Assembly: GCA_000442125.1 (NCBI GenBank)
Contig: KE546970.1
Location: 248,001 to 312,000, forward strand
Reading direction: 5' to 3'
Source of the DNA: Opeltia flavorubescens
Taxonomy: Eukaryota; Ascomycota; Lecanoromycetes; Teloschistales; Teloschistaceae
DNA: 64,000 nt
A program made the translations under genes and the position numbers. Shown in pieces: positions 36,675-47,076 of this stretch. Position 1 is the stretch's first letter, and each line of letters opens with the position of its first letter. The notes beneath the pieces were generated by a model. That model made no database searches and was not told where the DNA came from. It saw nothing but the letters and a program-made list of their open reading frames with translations.

Positions 36675-38951
36675 ATGTCTTCCTGCTTTGGTTTCCGCAA
36701 GTCGAAGCGTGAGGAGGATACTGAAGCTTTGCTTCCCGAATACAATGATGACACTTCTATGCAACGAACTGTCCATCAGAAGATGCATAGCTATCAGATG
36801 TATCGAGCAATGTCCAAGGGTTTCATGCCATCAAACGAACAGCTTATAGTCAACCTCCGGACTCTTCTCGCTGCAGATATCTTAAATCCAGACAATCCAG
36901 ATCTTAGTGATTCTGGACGTCTTTTGGTCAAAAACACCAAGCAATGGCTTGCAGAGTTCATCGAGATGCTGCGGAACAAGAACGACAATGATGCTATTCA
37001 AGACTTCATTTGGTTTCTGTCAAAATCAAGGCTATCGGTAGACACCGAGGATATAGCTAATCAAGCGTCCAAAGTCAAATCCAAGGCGGATACCACGGCC
37101 GGTATGATTTCCTCATCCAAGTCTTAAGGCTTACTGACTCAAGTATCAGCTTATGAGAGTCTGCGTACCGTTGGAAGCCTACTACTCACCAACTCGGATT
37201 TCCGCTTGTTCTTGGGTGACCTCGGTACCATTGGCCGTCAAGTCTTTTCAGACACTGCCTTTTCGTTGTCAGAGGTAGCAGAGGAAGCTGGGAAGCAGTT
37301 GCAACCATCAGAGGAACAAAGCAAGCAGGTGGAAAAGCCAGGAGCAGACGACGGTCCTCCACCTGGGGCGGATGATCTTCAGAAAGAGCTGGGTCAAGTC
37401 TCGAAGGTTGTAGCCAACGGGGTGGTTAAGACTGGTAAAGATGCAGCAACAAGCGTCCAGAACCACATCTCTGGCGAGCAAAAAGACACATTGATCGATC
37501 GTCTGAAGAAAGCCGTCATCAAATTACGAAAGCGAAATGATTACTCGGATTCAGTCTCCACCATTGGACTTTTGATCAAGCGTTATGCACTTGCATATTC
37601 AAGAGCTGCCGATCAAACAATAAGTGCAGCTCAGAACGATGTCAAGACAAACAGCGAGCTCGATCGGGCCATTCGTAATTTCTGGTCCTTGCTCAGCTCC
37701 TTCGGTGACAAGCAACAGTGGGAACAACTTGAGGAACAGCTCAACAAGGTCATGAGTCACTCTCAAAAGGATCCGGAATTTGAGAACCTGATGATGGACG
37801 TCGGTAACTCTGTCCAGAAGCTTCTGACAGATCCTGACTTTTTCGAGTCCGCGGACAAGAAGATCCAAGAGCTCCGTGACAAAGCGAAGGAAGTAGGCAC
37901 GGAAACCGATCTCCGTAAAGACATCGACGACCTCCTTGCTCAGTCACAAACCACCTTCAACTCCGTCCTTCAAGACTCCGACATTTCCGCTCTCATCTCT
38001 ACAACAACCAAAATCATCCACATCCTCTCGCCTGTACACACAGCAGCCAACCACGAACTCTTAGCTGATGCTGTTCATGTCTTCGTCCCTCTCCTCATCC
38101 AAGCCATCCAGTACCTCCCTATCCCTCGTCTCGAAATCTCCGTCCCAGAAATCGACCTCCTCCTCGAAAATTTAATTATCGAACCCGGCCGCACTATCAA
38201 CAACACCTCCTTCCTTCCATATAAACTCCGCGTGGAAACCTACAACGACCTTGAAATCTGCAAGCATAAATTCCGTACCACCACCTCCACCACAAACCTC
38301 GTCACCATCCGCATCGACGGTCTCTCCGTCCGAGCAGATGACATCGGCTTCTGGCTCCGCGCTCACAAAAACATCTTCCGTCTCGCAGACGAAGGCATCG
38401 CGTCCTTCCACCTCGATGACAGAGGCATAGACATCGCCATCGACGTCGAAATCGGCAAGGAGAAACTGGAGCAGATACTCACCCTCAAGGCCGTCCGCGT
38501 GCACGTCCATCACCTCTCCTACACCCTGAGTAAATCCAAATTCTCCTGGCTCGCTTGGCTCATAAAACCCGTCCTCCGGCCCATCGTCCGGAAAGTCCTA
38601 GAGAAACAACTCGCGACCGCTATTGCTGATTTCTTCCATGCTGCGAATAGAGAATTGCTGTTTGCGAGGGAGAGGTTGAGAGCGACGAGGATTTCGGATC
38701 CGCAGGATGTGCGCACGTTTATTAAGGCGGTTGTTACGAGGTTGACGCCGGCGGAGGATCCGGATGTTTATACTTCTGTGGGGGTGAGGCCGCAGGGGGA
38801 TGTCTTCAAAGGGGTGTATGCGCCGGGGAGTTTAGTCAAGCTGTATGAAGAGGAGGCTAGGAGGGCGGGGGAGAGGATTGAGGATGGGGAGGTGGGGAAG
38901 GGGTGGAGGAATGAGGTTTTTGATGTGCAGACTAGGATGATGGGGCAGTAG
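36675..38951 (+). CDS. HAM1-like protein (HAM1_N plus HAM1_C, TULIP/BPI-like)
   Basis: Exons 36675-37101 and 37150-38951 encode 742 residues. The 48-bp intron (donor GTATGA, branch ACTGAC, acceptor ATCAG) joins ADTTAG to AYESLRTVG. The N-terminal part (MSSCFGFRKSKREEDTEALL) and the helical FIEMLRNKNDNDAIQDFIWF and LRTVGSLLLTNSDFRLFLGD segments fit the HAM1-like N-terminal family. From residue ~484 (EPGRTINNTSFLPYKLRVET onward to ~690) it matches the HAM1 C-terminal (former DUF4449) domain, a lipid-binding BPI/LBP-like fold. A lipid-binding or lipid-transfer role at membranes is inferred from the fold; no catalytic residues are expected. The coding strand switches from strongly C-rich (about 37960-38600) to strongly G-rich (38640-38951). 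Family assignment is by recall of sequence character. Confidence 0.88.
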
Positions 38952-39464
38952 ATGGATATTAGGCGGGCAAGGAAGGGAAATTGATGAAATGAGAGATGTA
39001 ATTGGTGGGTGGATGGCTGGAAGGAAAACTGTACTTTACGAAGCATGGAGTTGCTGGTCAAAAAACATATGGTTCGGACATGGCAAAGATGGCAAAAAGC
39101 TTCAATCAAGGATCAAGTAATTTTTGCTAATCTCCCTAAACCTGATTGCAAGTTCCTATTCATCCTACCATTTGCTTGCATTCCCTCATTATCCTCAAAG
39201 AATTCTTGCTCCAATCACTCCACATTATCATCACCTTTTCGCTGCCGAAAAGAAAGAAGAGAAAACAAACATTCGCATCGGCTCCAGATACACGACTTTG
39301 ACGAACAGCCCAGATGGAAAATATAAAATAAAACAATCCTAGAGTATCATCATTGCTTTAAGACAGTTGGAGGTTGTCCTACTCGCTATTGATGATGGAT
39401 CCGAGATTATTATTATGAATTTTTCGTCCAGTTGTATGTAGTGCACGGATGGATGGATGTACCA
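38952..39464. other. Convergent 3' intergenic region
   Basis: It lies between the stop codons of the HAM1-like gene (plus) and the GPI-anchored protein gene (minus). It continues G-rich for ~60 bp, then becomes AT-rich. Short frames here lack coding character. No RNA gene or repeat is seen. Confidence 0.6.
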
Positions 39465-40383
39465 TTAGAGTAATAACATCCCACCCGCCACAACAGCCAA
39501 CGCGAGATTCGCTCCCTTTGCAGCTGGAATGGCTGTAGCGACGGCGGCGCCGGAGAGGGGCTGCGTGGTCGTGGCTGTGGAGGAAGCTGCGGCTGCGGTC
39601 GTTGTAGTAGCCGCGGCGCTGGAAGTTGTGGTTGATGTTGAAGTTTCGGACGTGGAGGATGTGCTCGTTGCTGTGGTTTTGGATGTGGATGTTTGGATGG
39701 TGGTCAGGTTGGTTGGGATTGGGTTGATGCCCTGGGGTACAGAGGTCAGTTTTCTCTTCATCGGGAGGATTTGAGCAAATGGAAAGCGGGTGTCGGTGGC
39801 CAAGGGTGAGAGGGGGGTCAAACAACTTACACCACCGGGACCGAAGCTCAAGTTGTAGGGGTAGCTAGAAGATTCGATGGCGGAGGCCAATGAGCTCAGA
39901 GCAGATGGGTTCAACGGTACAAGAGGGTTGGTGGTCGGAATGCTGCTCTACGGGTAGCGTTTTGGATTAGAACTTGTTTTTGAAGATAAGTGATATGGCA
40001 AACATACGAATGAGTGAGTATCAATGGGTCCAGTATGGGTGACGAAGCCCGTGCTCTCGGCCACGGAAATTGGAGTAGCGATGGGCCCGGTGTGAGTGAC
40101 GAAGCCAGTACTCTCAGCTACGGAAATTGGAGTGCTCTCGGCAGGAAGCGCCGTGGGGAGGATGTCAGTAGTGACGCTGACGGTGGCGGTCGAAGTGCAG
40201 GAGCTATGTTAGCTGTCAGTCTTCATGATTATGGTCTTTCAGGAGATATGTTTCGAGGTAGCGAATCGTCTGCGCTACTAGGATGAAGAGGAGGGGACGA
40301 GATTGCAAAACTCACTTCTCGTCGGTTGCCTTGACAAGGACGAGGCTGCCGAGGAAGGCAACGATGATAGTAGGGAGATACAT
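39465..40383 (-). CDS. GPI-anchored Ser/Thr-rich cell-wall protein
   Basis: Four exons (40383-40316, 40203-40008, 39947-39831, 39731-39465) encode 215 residues. Introns of 112, 60 and 99 bp have GTGAGT, GTATGT and GTAAGT donors and AG acceptors, and all frames join cleanly. Residues 1-20 (MYLPTIIVAFLGSLVLVKAT) form a signal peptide. The middle holds two copies of a 19-residue unit (PISVAESTGFVTHTGPI). A long Ser/Thr/Ala tract then suits O-mannosylation. The C-terminus ends in a hydrophobic tail (ANLALAVVAGGMLLL) preceded by small residues, a GPI-attachment signal. No catalytic domain was recognised, so it is probably a structural or adhesive surface protein. The exon model rests on splice consensus and continuity of composition. 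Confidence 0.82.
40024..40137 (-). repeat. 57-bp in-frame tandem duplication in the GPI protein
   Basis: Two adjacent units, 57 bp apart, each contain a version of GACGAAGCC...GTACTCTCAGC...ACGGAAATTGGAGT and encode a 19-residue repeat. The copies differ by several silent third-position changes but almost no amino-acid changes, which points to selection on the repeat unit. Confidence 0.85.
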
Positions 40384-40987
40384 TTTGCTTGATTTACTTG
40401 ACCAAGTAATCTACGAAGATGCTTTGCTTGTGAGAGCTTAAACGAACGACGAAGGGCAGGTAAAAACAGAGAGAGAGAACGAGTTCGAGATTGGGAGTTG
40501 AATGGTCTCGGACTTTATTGTTTGTGGGTAAAGAAGAGTCAGTGAGTGAATGTTTTGACAAAAAAAAGGCCACGCAAGCTAGCTCTTAATGTTGGATAGC
40601 TGATGAGTGAATGAAGATTCGATAGATTCTGATGACAGCTTATCTAATGATGAATTTGAACATAGCAGAAAGAAAGCATTTGTGTCAACTAAACATGGTT
40701 GATGAAGTATCACATTTCGGATGCTTGCATTCAACCTCAACACAAAGGAGACGTCAGCCTCCCATCAGTTTCATCTATCTTAGGTATGACACAGTCCAAA
40801 GCTATCGTTGATTCGAGGTACCGACCAAAGTAGCCCATTGTATCTATGACTCTTTCGTATAGTCGCTGCTCAAGTGAATGCGTGATGTGTAGAGGATGAA
40901 GGTGTTTCAGATCGGGAGTTTCTCCGTTTCCTTGGCACATTGAATTAGCCAATTGGAACGCCGGAAGCCACTAGCCTAGACTTGCAG
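40384..40987. other. Upstream region of the GPI protein gene
   Basis: This 5' intergenic stretch has GA-rich tracts (near 40470-40490), presumably part of the GPI gene promoter. No further gene, RNA or repeat was recognised before the MITE that follows. Confidence 0.5.
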
Positions 40988-41171
40988 TACTCGCATCGAG
41001 GGGGTTTTGCACCAGAGGGGGTTTTGCACCAGTCTAATGGCTTGGCGCCAAGGCATGATTGAGCTAGCTATATTCAGTCGAGCTAGATGAAATCCTTGGC
41101 ACACTAGCCGGGACAGTACAGTCCTTGGCGCCAAGCCTTTAGACTGGTGCAAAACCCCCTCGATGCGAGTA
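40988..41171. mobile_element. 180-bp TA-flanked MITE in the GRASP promoter
   Basis: The element (40990-41169) has long inverted arms. The left arm reads CTCGCATCGAGGGGGTTTTG then GCTTGGCGCCAAGG; the right arm ends with the exact complement CAAAACCCCCTCGATGCGAG. It is flanked on both sides by TA (40988-40989 and 41170-41171), the target duplication of Tc1/mariner-type elements. The left arm has an internal 17-bp duplication of AGGGGGTTTTGCACCAG that the right arm lacks. The spacer is only about 70 bp, with no coding capacity, so it is a non-autonomous element. It shows no RIP-like decay. It ends 85 bp before the first GRASP start codon. Confidence 0.85.
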
Positions 41172-41255
41172 TGGGATATTCCGTACTCTGTACACGTACA
41201 CACAAGTTGAACTGCCGTTGCCAGCAGACAAAAGTCAGAGGATCAATATGCAGTC

Positions 41256-42445
41256 ATGAGTACCATGTTCGGAGCCTTGAATCGCTTCATCTCGCGACTC
41301 GATTCCGAAAGCCCTTCACAAAGTTCGCGAGATCGGTCAGCACATGGATTCCAAGTCCTCCGCAATAAGAACCTCGAAATACCAATTGAACCCTGGTATG
41401 ACTTCATAATTGGGATCAATGGCCGTCAAGTGGTACGAGACATCAAAAGTAGAAATCCCATCAGTCTGACCGCGAATAGGATAATCCAGATCCCAATCTC
41501 TTCGCTACAGAAATCCGCAATTGCGCCGGCCTCAGCGTGAATCTCATATTATGGAATGCAAAAGGCTCAAGATCACGCGATATCACTCTTCCCCTACCTT
41601 CTCCTTCTCCGACCCTCGGCCTAACACTTCAATGGACGCCTCTATCGATTACGGAAGACGTCTGGCACGTCCTCGACGTGATTGCAAATTCCCCTGCCGA
41701 TACGGCGGGCCTCCTTCCTTACGGTGACTACATAGTCGGCACTCCTGAAGGCAATGTCCACGGCGAAGCGGGTCTCGGCGAGCTTGTGGAAGATTACCTT
41801 GGACGCTCACTCCGTCTCTACGTCTACAACCATGAGTATGCCGTTACACGTCTCGTCACCCTCACGCCCTCCCGAAATTGGGGAGGCTCGGGCGCACTAG
41901 GCTGCGTTCTCGGGTTTGGTGCTCTCCATCGTCTCCCAGCACCCATGACGGAACCGATTGCCGGGCCAGGTGAAACATTGTTCGAGACAGCAAGATTCAG
42001 CAACGAGGAACACCGTTCTTCTTCCACACAACCACAGTCAAACTCTCCATCACTCTATCCACCACCTTCATCTGCTACACAATCCTCAGACATGCTGATC
42101 CCTGCTTCTATGGTGTCTCCACCTCCTCCGTCAGCAACTCTCCCTACAGCAGCAGGACCGCCGAAAGGCGCAACAAGGAAACCGAGGAATGTTGCCGCAC
42201 CCAAGATGACATTCGATGACTACTTCCGCGAGGGAGAGCAAAAGAGTAAAGAGGAAGATTTTGCACCGGCCTCCAAGAGCACGGCGCCGCCTCCTCCACC
42301 TCCGAAGAGCGCGAAATCAGCACCGCCACCAGCAAAAAGCCCAGAGCCTCCTGCAAAGCCAAAGAACGATGCCGATGATAAAGAAGAAGAAAATGAGAAT
42401 CATGGGACAGAGCCGGGATCGGAACCTCAAACGACGGATGGGTGA
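41256..42445 (+). CDS. GRH1: GRASP/Grh1 Golgi reassembly-stacking protein
   Basis: Exons 41256-41432 and 41480-42445 encode 380 residues. The 47-bp intron (donor GTACGA, acceptor AATAG) joins INGRQV to DNPDPNLFATEIRNCAG, the hallmark of the first GRASP PDZ domain. The second PDZ-like half contains WHVLDVIANSPADTAGLLPY and GDYIVG, with NHEYAVTRLVTLTPSRNWGG and GALGCVLGFGALHRLP near the end of the domain (~residue 230). The remainder is a Pro/Ser/Lys/Glu-rich, probably disordered tail. The protein tethers or organises early Golgi and ER-exit membranes and serves unconventional secretion in fungi. The N-terminus (MFGALNRFISRLD) forms an amphipathic helix. The start may be the second Met at 41265, since MFGALNRF is the more usual family beginning. 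Confidence 0.95.
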
Positions 42446-43116
42446 GGTGGTATGCGATTCCAAGACACAAGACCATATCGAACAGCCTATCTTGCTTGCG
42501 AAGAACCACTCCGAAACCTCGACTTATGCAGCTCTCGATCTCATAGCGGGAAGATCTGCTTCGAGAAAGACTTCAAATCGGGTCAGTCATCGTACGCAGC
42601 GCGGATTTTGGGAGCTCTCGCAAAACATCGACTGGGCTACGGATAGTGGTTCTTAGTGACCTGAGCCACTATCGAGTGACTGATCGTTATCTGACACGTG
42701 CAGGGCTCGCCAATCTATCCAAAGTTGGAAAGAACGTGTGAGTGCACCTGGCACTTTTGGCTGTGAAGCTGGCAAAGCAACCACAGGAGAGAGAGAGAGA
42801 GAGAGGTTATCATACCAATTCTACTGTGAGCAGTGGCACCGGTGGGAGGTCTGAGATGTGACGTGGGCTCTGGTTTACGACAGCAATAAAGTCTAGAGGG
42901 ATTGGACGTATTGGTATTTCGTCATATCGATTACAGCAAGAGCCATTTGTACAGGTTTCTACCATACCTAGCAATAGCATTGAAAACTCCTCCTTAGACT
43001 TCAGACAGCAAAGAACGCTTGGCTCAGCCTACTCCCTCCATGTCCGTAAAGCGCCTTGCCGATCCTCTTAATGATACCCTTAACGCTATTACAATGCATC
43101 CACTCTGACAATCCAA
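42446..43116. other. Convergent 3' intergenic region with GA microsatellite
   Basis: It lies between the stop codons of the GRASP and Sub1 genes. A (GA)n run of about nine units lies at 42787-42805. No gene or RNA was recognised. Confidence 0.6.
42787..42805. repeat. (GA)n microsatellite
   Basis: About 9.5 perfect GA units are visible. Confidence 0.9.
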
Positions 43117-43702
43117 TCACTCATCCTCTTCGCTGGTAGCCTCGAAGTTCTTCTTGCCTTCCTTTTCCTCTACCTCTTCATCCCCATCTTCACTCGCCTC
43201 TAGGTCCGCCACTGCTGACTTTTCTTCGCTGAAATTCGGCCTGGCTACTGTCTCCCCTCGCTTCACCAGCGCGGCCTCGATTCCAGGTAAAAGCGTCACG
43301 AGCGTCGAATACTGCGGTAGAGTGAGGGTAATTCCCTGTAGGATATCCGTTATCAGCTTGAGGAGAGGTTTAAGAGGGGACGAAATACCTTTTTCCCAGG
43401 CAGCATCTTCCCTGATTTTTTGTCATCGTAGAACTCTCTGATGTTGACCACGGTTTGTCCGTTGTAGGTATCGATTGTGACACGCCGTTTATCAGAGATC
43501 TATTGTTCAAAGAGTGTATGAGCCTTCATAATATACTTCTTACCTTGTCAGGATGGGGCAAGCAGACCTCCCAGAATTCCTCCTTGTCATTTCCACTCTC
43601 CTTGACCCGAGTTGTGGCTGCTGATTTCTGCTTTTTTAGTTTGGGTGCATCTTCATTGTCATCGGAATCGTAATCTTCCGCCGCCTTTGAAGGACGTTTC
43701 AT
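43117..43702 (-). CDS. SUB1: PC4/Sub1 family transcriptional coactivator
   Basis: Exons 43702-43544, 43499-43389 and 43335-43117 encode 162 residues. The N-terminus is basic and acidic (MKRPSKAAEDYDSDDNEDAP) with KLKKQK, resembling a nuclear signal. The PC4 single-strand DNA-binding domain follows: EEFWE, ISDKRRVTIDTYNG, VVNIREFYDD, KMLPGKKGITLTLPQY and LLPGIEAAL. The tail is acidic (EDGDEEVEEKEG). Sub1 binds ssDNA and basal factors to aid RNA polymerase II initiation and re-initiation. Intron 1 (43500-43543) is 44 bp with donor GTAAGA. Using an upstream GTCTGC donor instead would delete VCLPHPDK and give a more usual FWEISDKRRV, so this junction is uncertain. Intron 2 is 43336-43388. The frame stays open upstream to an ATG at 44065, but the added residues do not look like the family. 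Confidence 0.9.
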
Positions 43703-44415
43703 TCTACCTCGAACAGCAGAGTTGTATAGCTGAGCCCTGAAAGCGGGAGATTTAACGACCCTCTTAGCAATTGATGACCTATTCGGTTTCTTCCACAATG
43801 CCCTCTTCGGGGGGTTTACTCTTGCAAGCGAATCCATTGGTTGGTGCAAGAGACAATGAAAGAGCTTAGGCAAAAGGGAATGTATGGGACCTACTTTGTT
43901 CAGCAGGCAATATCGCCTTTTGAGTCGCTCTTTCCTAATGGGAGTGAGAGTTGAGGATGGAAGGGTCGAAGGGTGACGCGAAGCGCGTTGGATAGCCGAT
44001 GAAGATGACGTCAACAGCTTGGCTGTCTCGTCTGGCAGATAGAAGCTCTTGGCAAACCTTTCCATATTACTTACGCTGTAATCGATACAACGATGCCACT
44101 ACTACGCGAGAGCAGTTCACTTAAGCGCATTAAGTCAATGATTTTATATTGCTTGTTTTCTATATTCTCTAACTGCTTGTCATGGATTTTGCCTGGCATA
44201 AAGGTGGTAGGGCCTGCTCAATAAAGATACTTATGTTGTACAAGACTTTTGTCATCGACATGAAGATAGTCTAGATGGCCTTGCTACTGTTGCTCAAAGG
44301 AATTACCCAACGTCGGTTGAATGATACATCGACTAAAGGAAAAACCCAAAGTCCTTCCAGAAAATGGCCCATGACCGAAAGACCAATCTCCAAAACGCAG
44401 TCTTAGAAGCATCTT
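43703..44415. other. Region upstream of Sub1 with an open frame extension
   Basis: The Sub1 frame is open upstream from 43703 to an in-frame ATG at 44065 (MERFAKSFYLPDETAKLL). The translated extension has basic runs (RKERLKRRY) but no recognised domain. A GTAGGT donor near 43890 could mark a leader intron. I treat it as 5' UTR or promoter, with a small chance of an alternative N-terminus. Beyond 44065 nothing was recognised down to the secreted-protein gene. Confidence 0.4.
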
Positions 44416-45070
44416 TCATGCTTGATCCGATGCAATAGCTACAAATGTTGCTCTCCCATCCAACCGATCGCCTTTCCCAGAAACCCACGTCAAGAATTGC
44501 ATGTCAGCTTCGACGTAGTCATAATGATTCATGAATTGCATTATTCCGTGTACCCATGTCAACACCTGCGCAGCTGGTAGATTAACCTCTCTCATCGTCA
44601 AGTAAAGAGCGTATTGCTGCGAAGACACTGTCTGATGCGAAGGCATTTTGACGTTCTTACCCTTGGTACGGATGAGATAGTTGATATCGTGCTGGAATTG
44701 GGCCCTGAGTATTCGTGAGAAGAAAGTTGAGAAAAAGCGTCACCAGTTTAAACTGTTGAGAGTGAAACATCGAGAAATCATACATGAATTCATAAGCATC
44801 ATTCTCTGGAAGCTCCTTTCCGTAATGGGTAAACTTGATGAATTGGTTCTGCATTTCTCGGACTTGCCAGAGGTAAGGGACTTGCGGCCGGATGGCTGTC
44901 AGCGGAGGAAGCAATTTTAGGACAGTGTTGTTATATCTAGGATCGAGCATTCGGACATGTAGCTGATTGATGGTCTGGATGTTTTGAATTTGGCCGCCAG
45001 TGATGGGAACGGTCAAGGCTGTGGTCCAAAAGACATAGAAAAGCGGAATTATTGGGATTAGAGACCACAT
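44416..45070 (-). CDS. Small secreted protein of unknown function
   Basis: Exons 45070-44784 and 44704-44416 encode 191 residues. The 79-bp intron (donor GTATGA, acceptor ACTCAG) joins NDAYEFM to AQFQHDINYLIRTKGKNV. The N-terminus (MWSLIPIIPLFYVFWTTALT) is a signal peptide or signal anchor. The mature part has no Cys pattern or known catalytic motif. It is moderately hydrophobic with helical segments such as VREMQNQFIKFTHYGKE and QVLTWVHGIMQFMNHYDYVE. I do not recognise the family. The frame read without splicing would end at a stop and lose the second half, so the intron is supported by continuity of both halves. Confidence 0.65.
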
Positions 45071-46352
45071 ACTTGACGGAGTGATAGTGATTCATACGAA
45101 GGATATAAGGAGAACTTACAAGGTACAAGGTACAAGGTACAAGGTACAAGGTACAAGGTGGGAATAGGAGAATTATATGTGGGGGTTTTCTGGGGAAACG
45201 GGGGGTATATTCCGATAGGTACTCTCGTACCATTGTCGACTATTTACGCAAGTCAGAATAGATACGGCACCTGATCAACGAGATCGTCCATTCTTGGAGC
45301 AGACTCAATCAAAACAACAGAAAAGTATCACGCTGAACAGCGGATATAGAGAAATACCTCAGGCCCGATTGCCGACGCGAATTGTATAGGCACCGAGGAG
45401 AACCGAAGACTTGACGGAACGGTAAATAGATTCATCAATACATAGGTGTGGGGGCAGCGCATACATCGTCCGTGGGGTATGAGACATACAGCGGAAAGTC
45501 CCTCAAGGTGTTCTTCTGATCATTGCTGAACGAGGGTCGGTGACAAAAAAGTCTTGTTAGATATTGGCTTGGCACAGAAAACATCTGCCAGTATCCTGAA
45601 AAGATTTAGTGTCGGTAATACTTCGGCTCTTTGTAACCCGCACCAATCGAATTTGGGATTTTTCTAATATGAAGTGCAAATCATTGGCAGATGAACCCTC
45701 AGCCTTGAGATTTGAACTTTCGACGCAGCGTCTTCATTATCATTAGTAGTTGGGTAACTTCACCAAAGAGAGATTCCATATGATTCAACGTGAAGATATC
45801 ATACTCTATAAGCGGAGGAGTATATGCAATAAGGGACCGTTCACTCCATTGCCGAAATTTCTCGGAAACAGGAGAAGGTGTTTTCCTGAATCGATAGCGA
45901 GAGAAGAGAAGGAAAGCTAAGTGCTTGAAAAGGTGTAAAAGCCTTATGTAAAGCATAGATATAAGCACCCTGTGTATCCCCTTCTCTTAAACAGCCGCTC
46001 GCAAACTTTACTCCGTGAACCTGACGATGAAAATCCAAGTCCAGTAATTATACGACGTCTACAGGTGATATATCATCGTCATTATCACAAGTCCCAAAAT
46101 TCCAGATCGAAATTTCATAGGATTAGAAACCACTCAAGTCTCAACAGCGGCTATCGATCGATCGAAAGGCAAATCATTGACATCTTTGACGAAGAATTCT
46201 CAAGCTATGTTTCTACATCGGTTCCTTAATCGCCAGTCTAAACTTTCCCTCTACTACCTTTATCGAGGTCCATGCATGATAGCTATCACGAAACATCGGT
46301 ATTTAGTAGACAAAAACACACCCCCACGATTCAGAACATTTCCCTCAAGGGG
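45071..46352. other. Intergenic region with a heptamer repeat and weak frames
   Basis: Just upstream of the secreted-protein start is a perfect heptamer array (45119-45160). A minus-strand frame at 45699-45968 (about 89 codons; MLISMLYIRLLHLFKHLAFL then basic sequence) has a hydrophobic start but no recognisable domain. It could be a terminal exon of a small membrane protein or chance. Nothing else is supported. Confidence 0.4.
45119..45160. repeat. Heptanucleotide array (AAGGTAC)x~6
   Basis: Five complete AAGGTAC units plus partial units at each end are perfect, starting about 49 bp upstream of the secreted-protein ATG. Read on the gene's strand, it is a CTTGTAC array in the leader or core promoter. 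Confidence 0.95.
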
Positions 46353-46787
46353 CTAGTGATAGCACTTGAACCATCTAGACAACGAATGCATTTCATATCA
46401 ATCTGTGCAGAAAGAAATATATTACCCGAGGTCGTCGGCGAGGTCATGTCTCCAAGCTATTAATTGAAGAATAGGAAAGACTAGTGGGAGCACCAGAAGT
46501 ACGAGAATAGAAGTGTAGACCATATCGAAGAAACGAAGCAATTGAGTAATATTGAAAAAGATAGACACAACGTGACAACTTCTCCATACCAATGAGCCGA
46601 ATAGAATCCTTAGAGCTAAACCGCATCTAGATACTTCTTTTGGGGTTGAACTCCAAGCACAAAAACAATCATGTGATAGAGCCTCATTATTTACCATCAT
46701 CAAAGAGCAGTGGGTCCGAGAGAGCAAGGGTTACCTTTCCATATCTATTTGAAGTAAGTCTGGGAAGAGACGCGAGAGATTGTTCAT
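46353..46787 (-). CDS. Candidate small membrane protein, weak model
   Basis: A possible three-exon model (46787-46735, 46626-46426, 46374-46353) gives 91 residues. It begins MNNLSRLFPDLLQIDMER and contains one strongly hydrophobic stretch (MVYTSILVLLVLPLVFPILQ) followed by AWRHDLADDLG. The introns would be 108 and 51 bp with GTAACC and GTAATA donors and CTAG acceptors. The last exon is only 22 bp, so the 3' end may be wrong. No family is recognised and no independent evidence supports expression. The hydrophobic segment and clean splice phases are the only arguments. Confidence 0.28.
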
Positions 46788-47076
46788 TATTGTCAAGGAT
46801 CGAATAACGACGTGATTAGTTGATTAATTACAACTCCAATCACCAACAGTCGCTATCTTACCCATCTTTTCTTGCTTCCTAAAGCATATAAAATCTACAG
46901 AACATTCTGCCGATGCAAAGGGTATCTTATCCGAGTTCCAAAGGTTGCCCCCCCATCGCTGGCCAGTCCCATCCTGAAAAGGACTAAATTCTTCTATAAT
47001 TTTCCCTTGAACTTGCCCAAAGAGATTCGTAGAATGTCATGAACCCAGTTTTCCCTCCACTTCCAACCCACATCAT
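46788..47076. other. 3' region of Vac7 gene
   Basis: Short AT-rich spacer, presumably the Vac7 3' UTR. No feature seen. Confidence 0.5.

Noticed and set aside
42787-42805. GA repeat as a CRISPR-like or regulatory array
   Set aside because: It is a simple microsatellite in a convergent 3' region. No CRISPR array, tRNA or rRNA gene was found anywhere in the window.
45699-46038. Minus-strand frames 45699-45968 and 45841-46038 as genes
   Set aside because: They overlap in different phases, have no domain and no convincing splice partners, so they are only mentioned as possible exon material.
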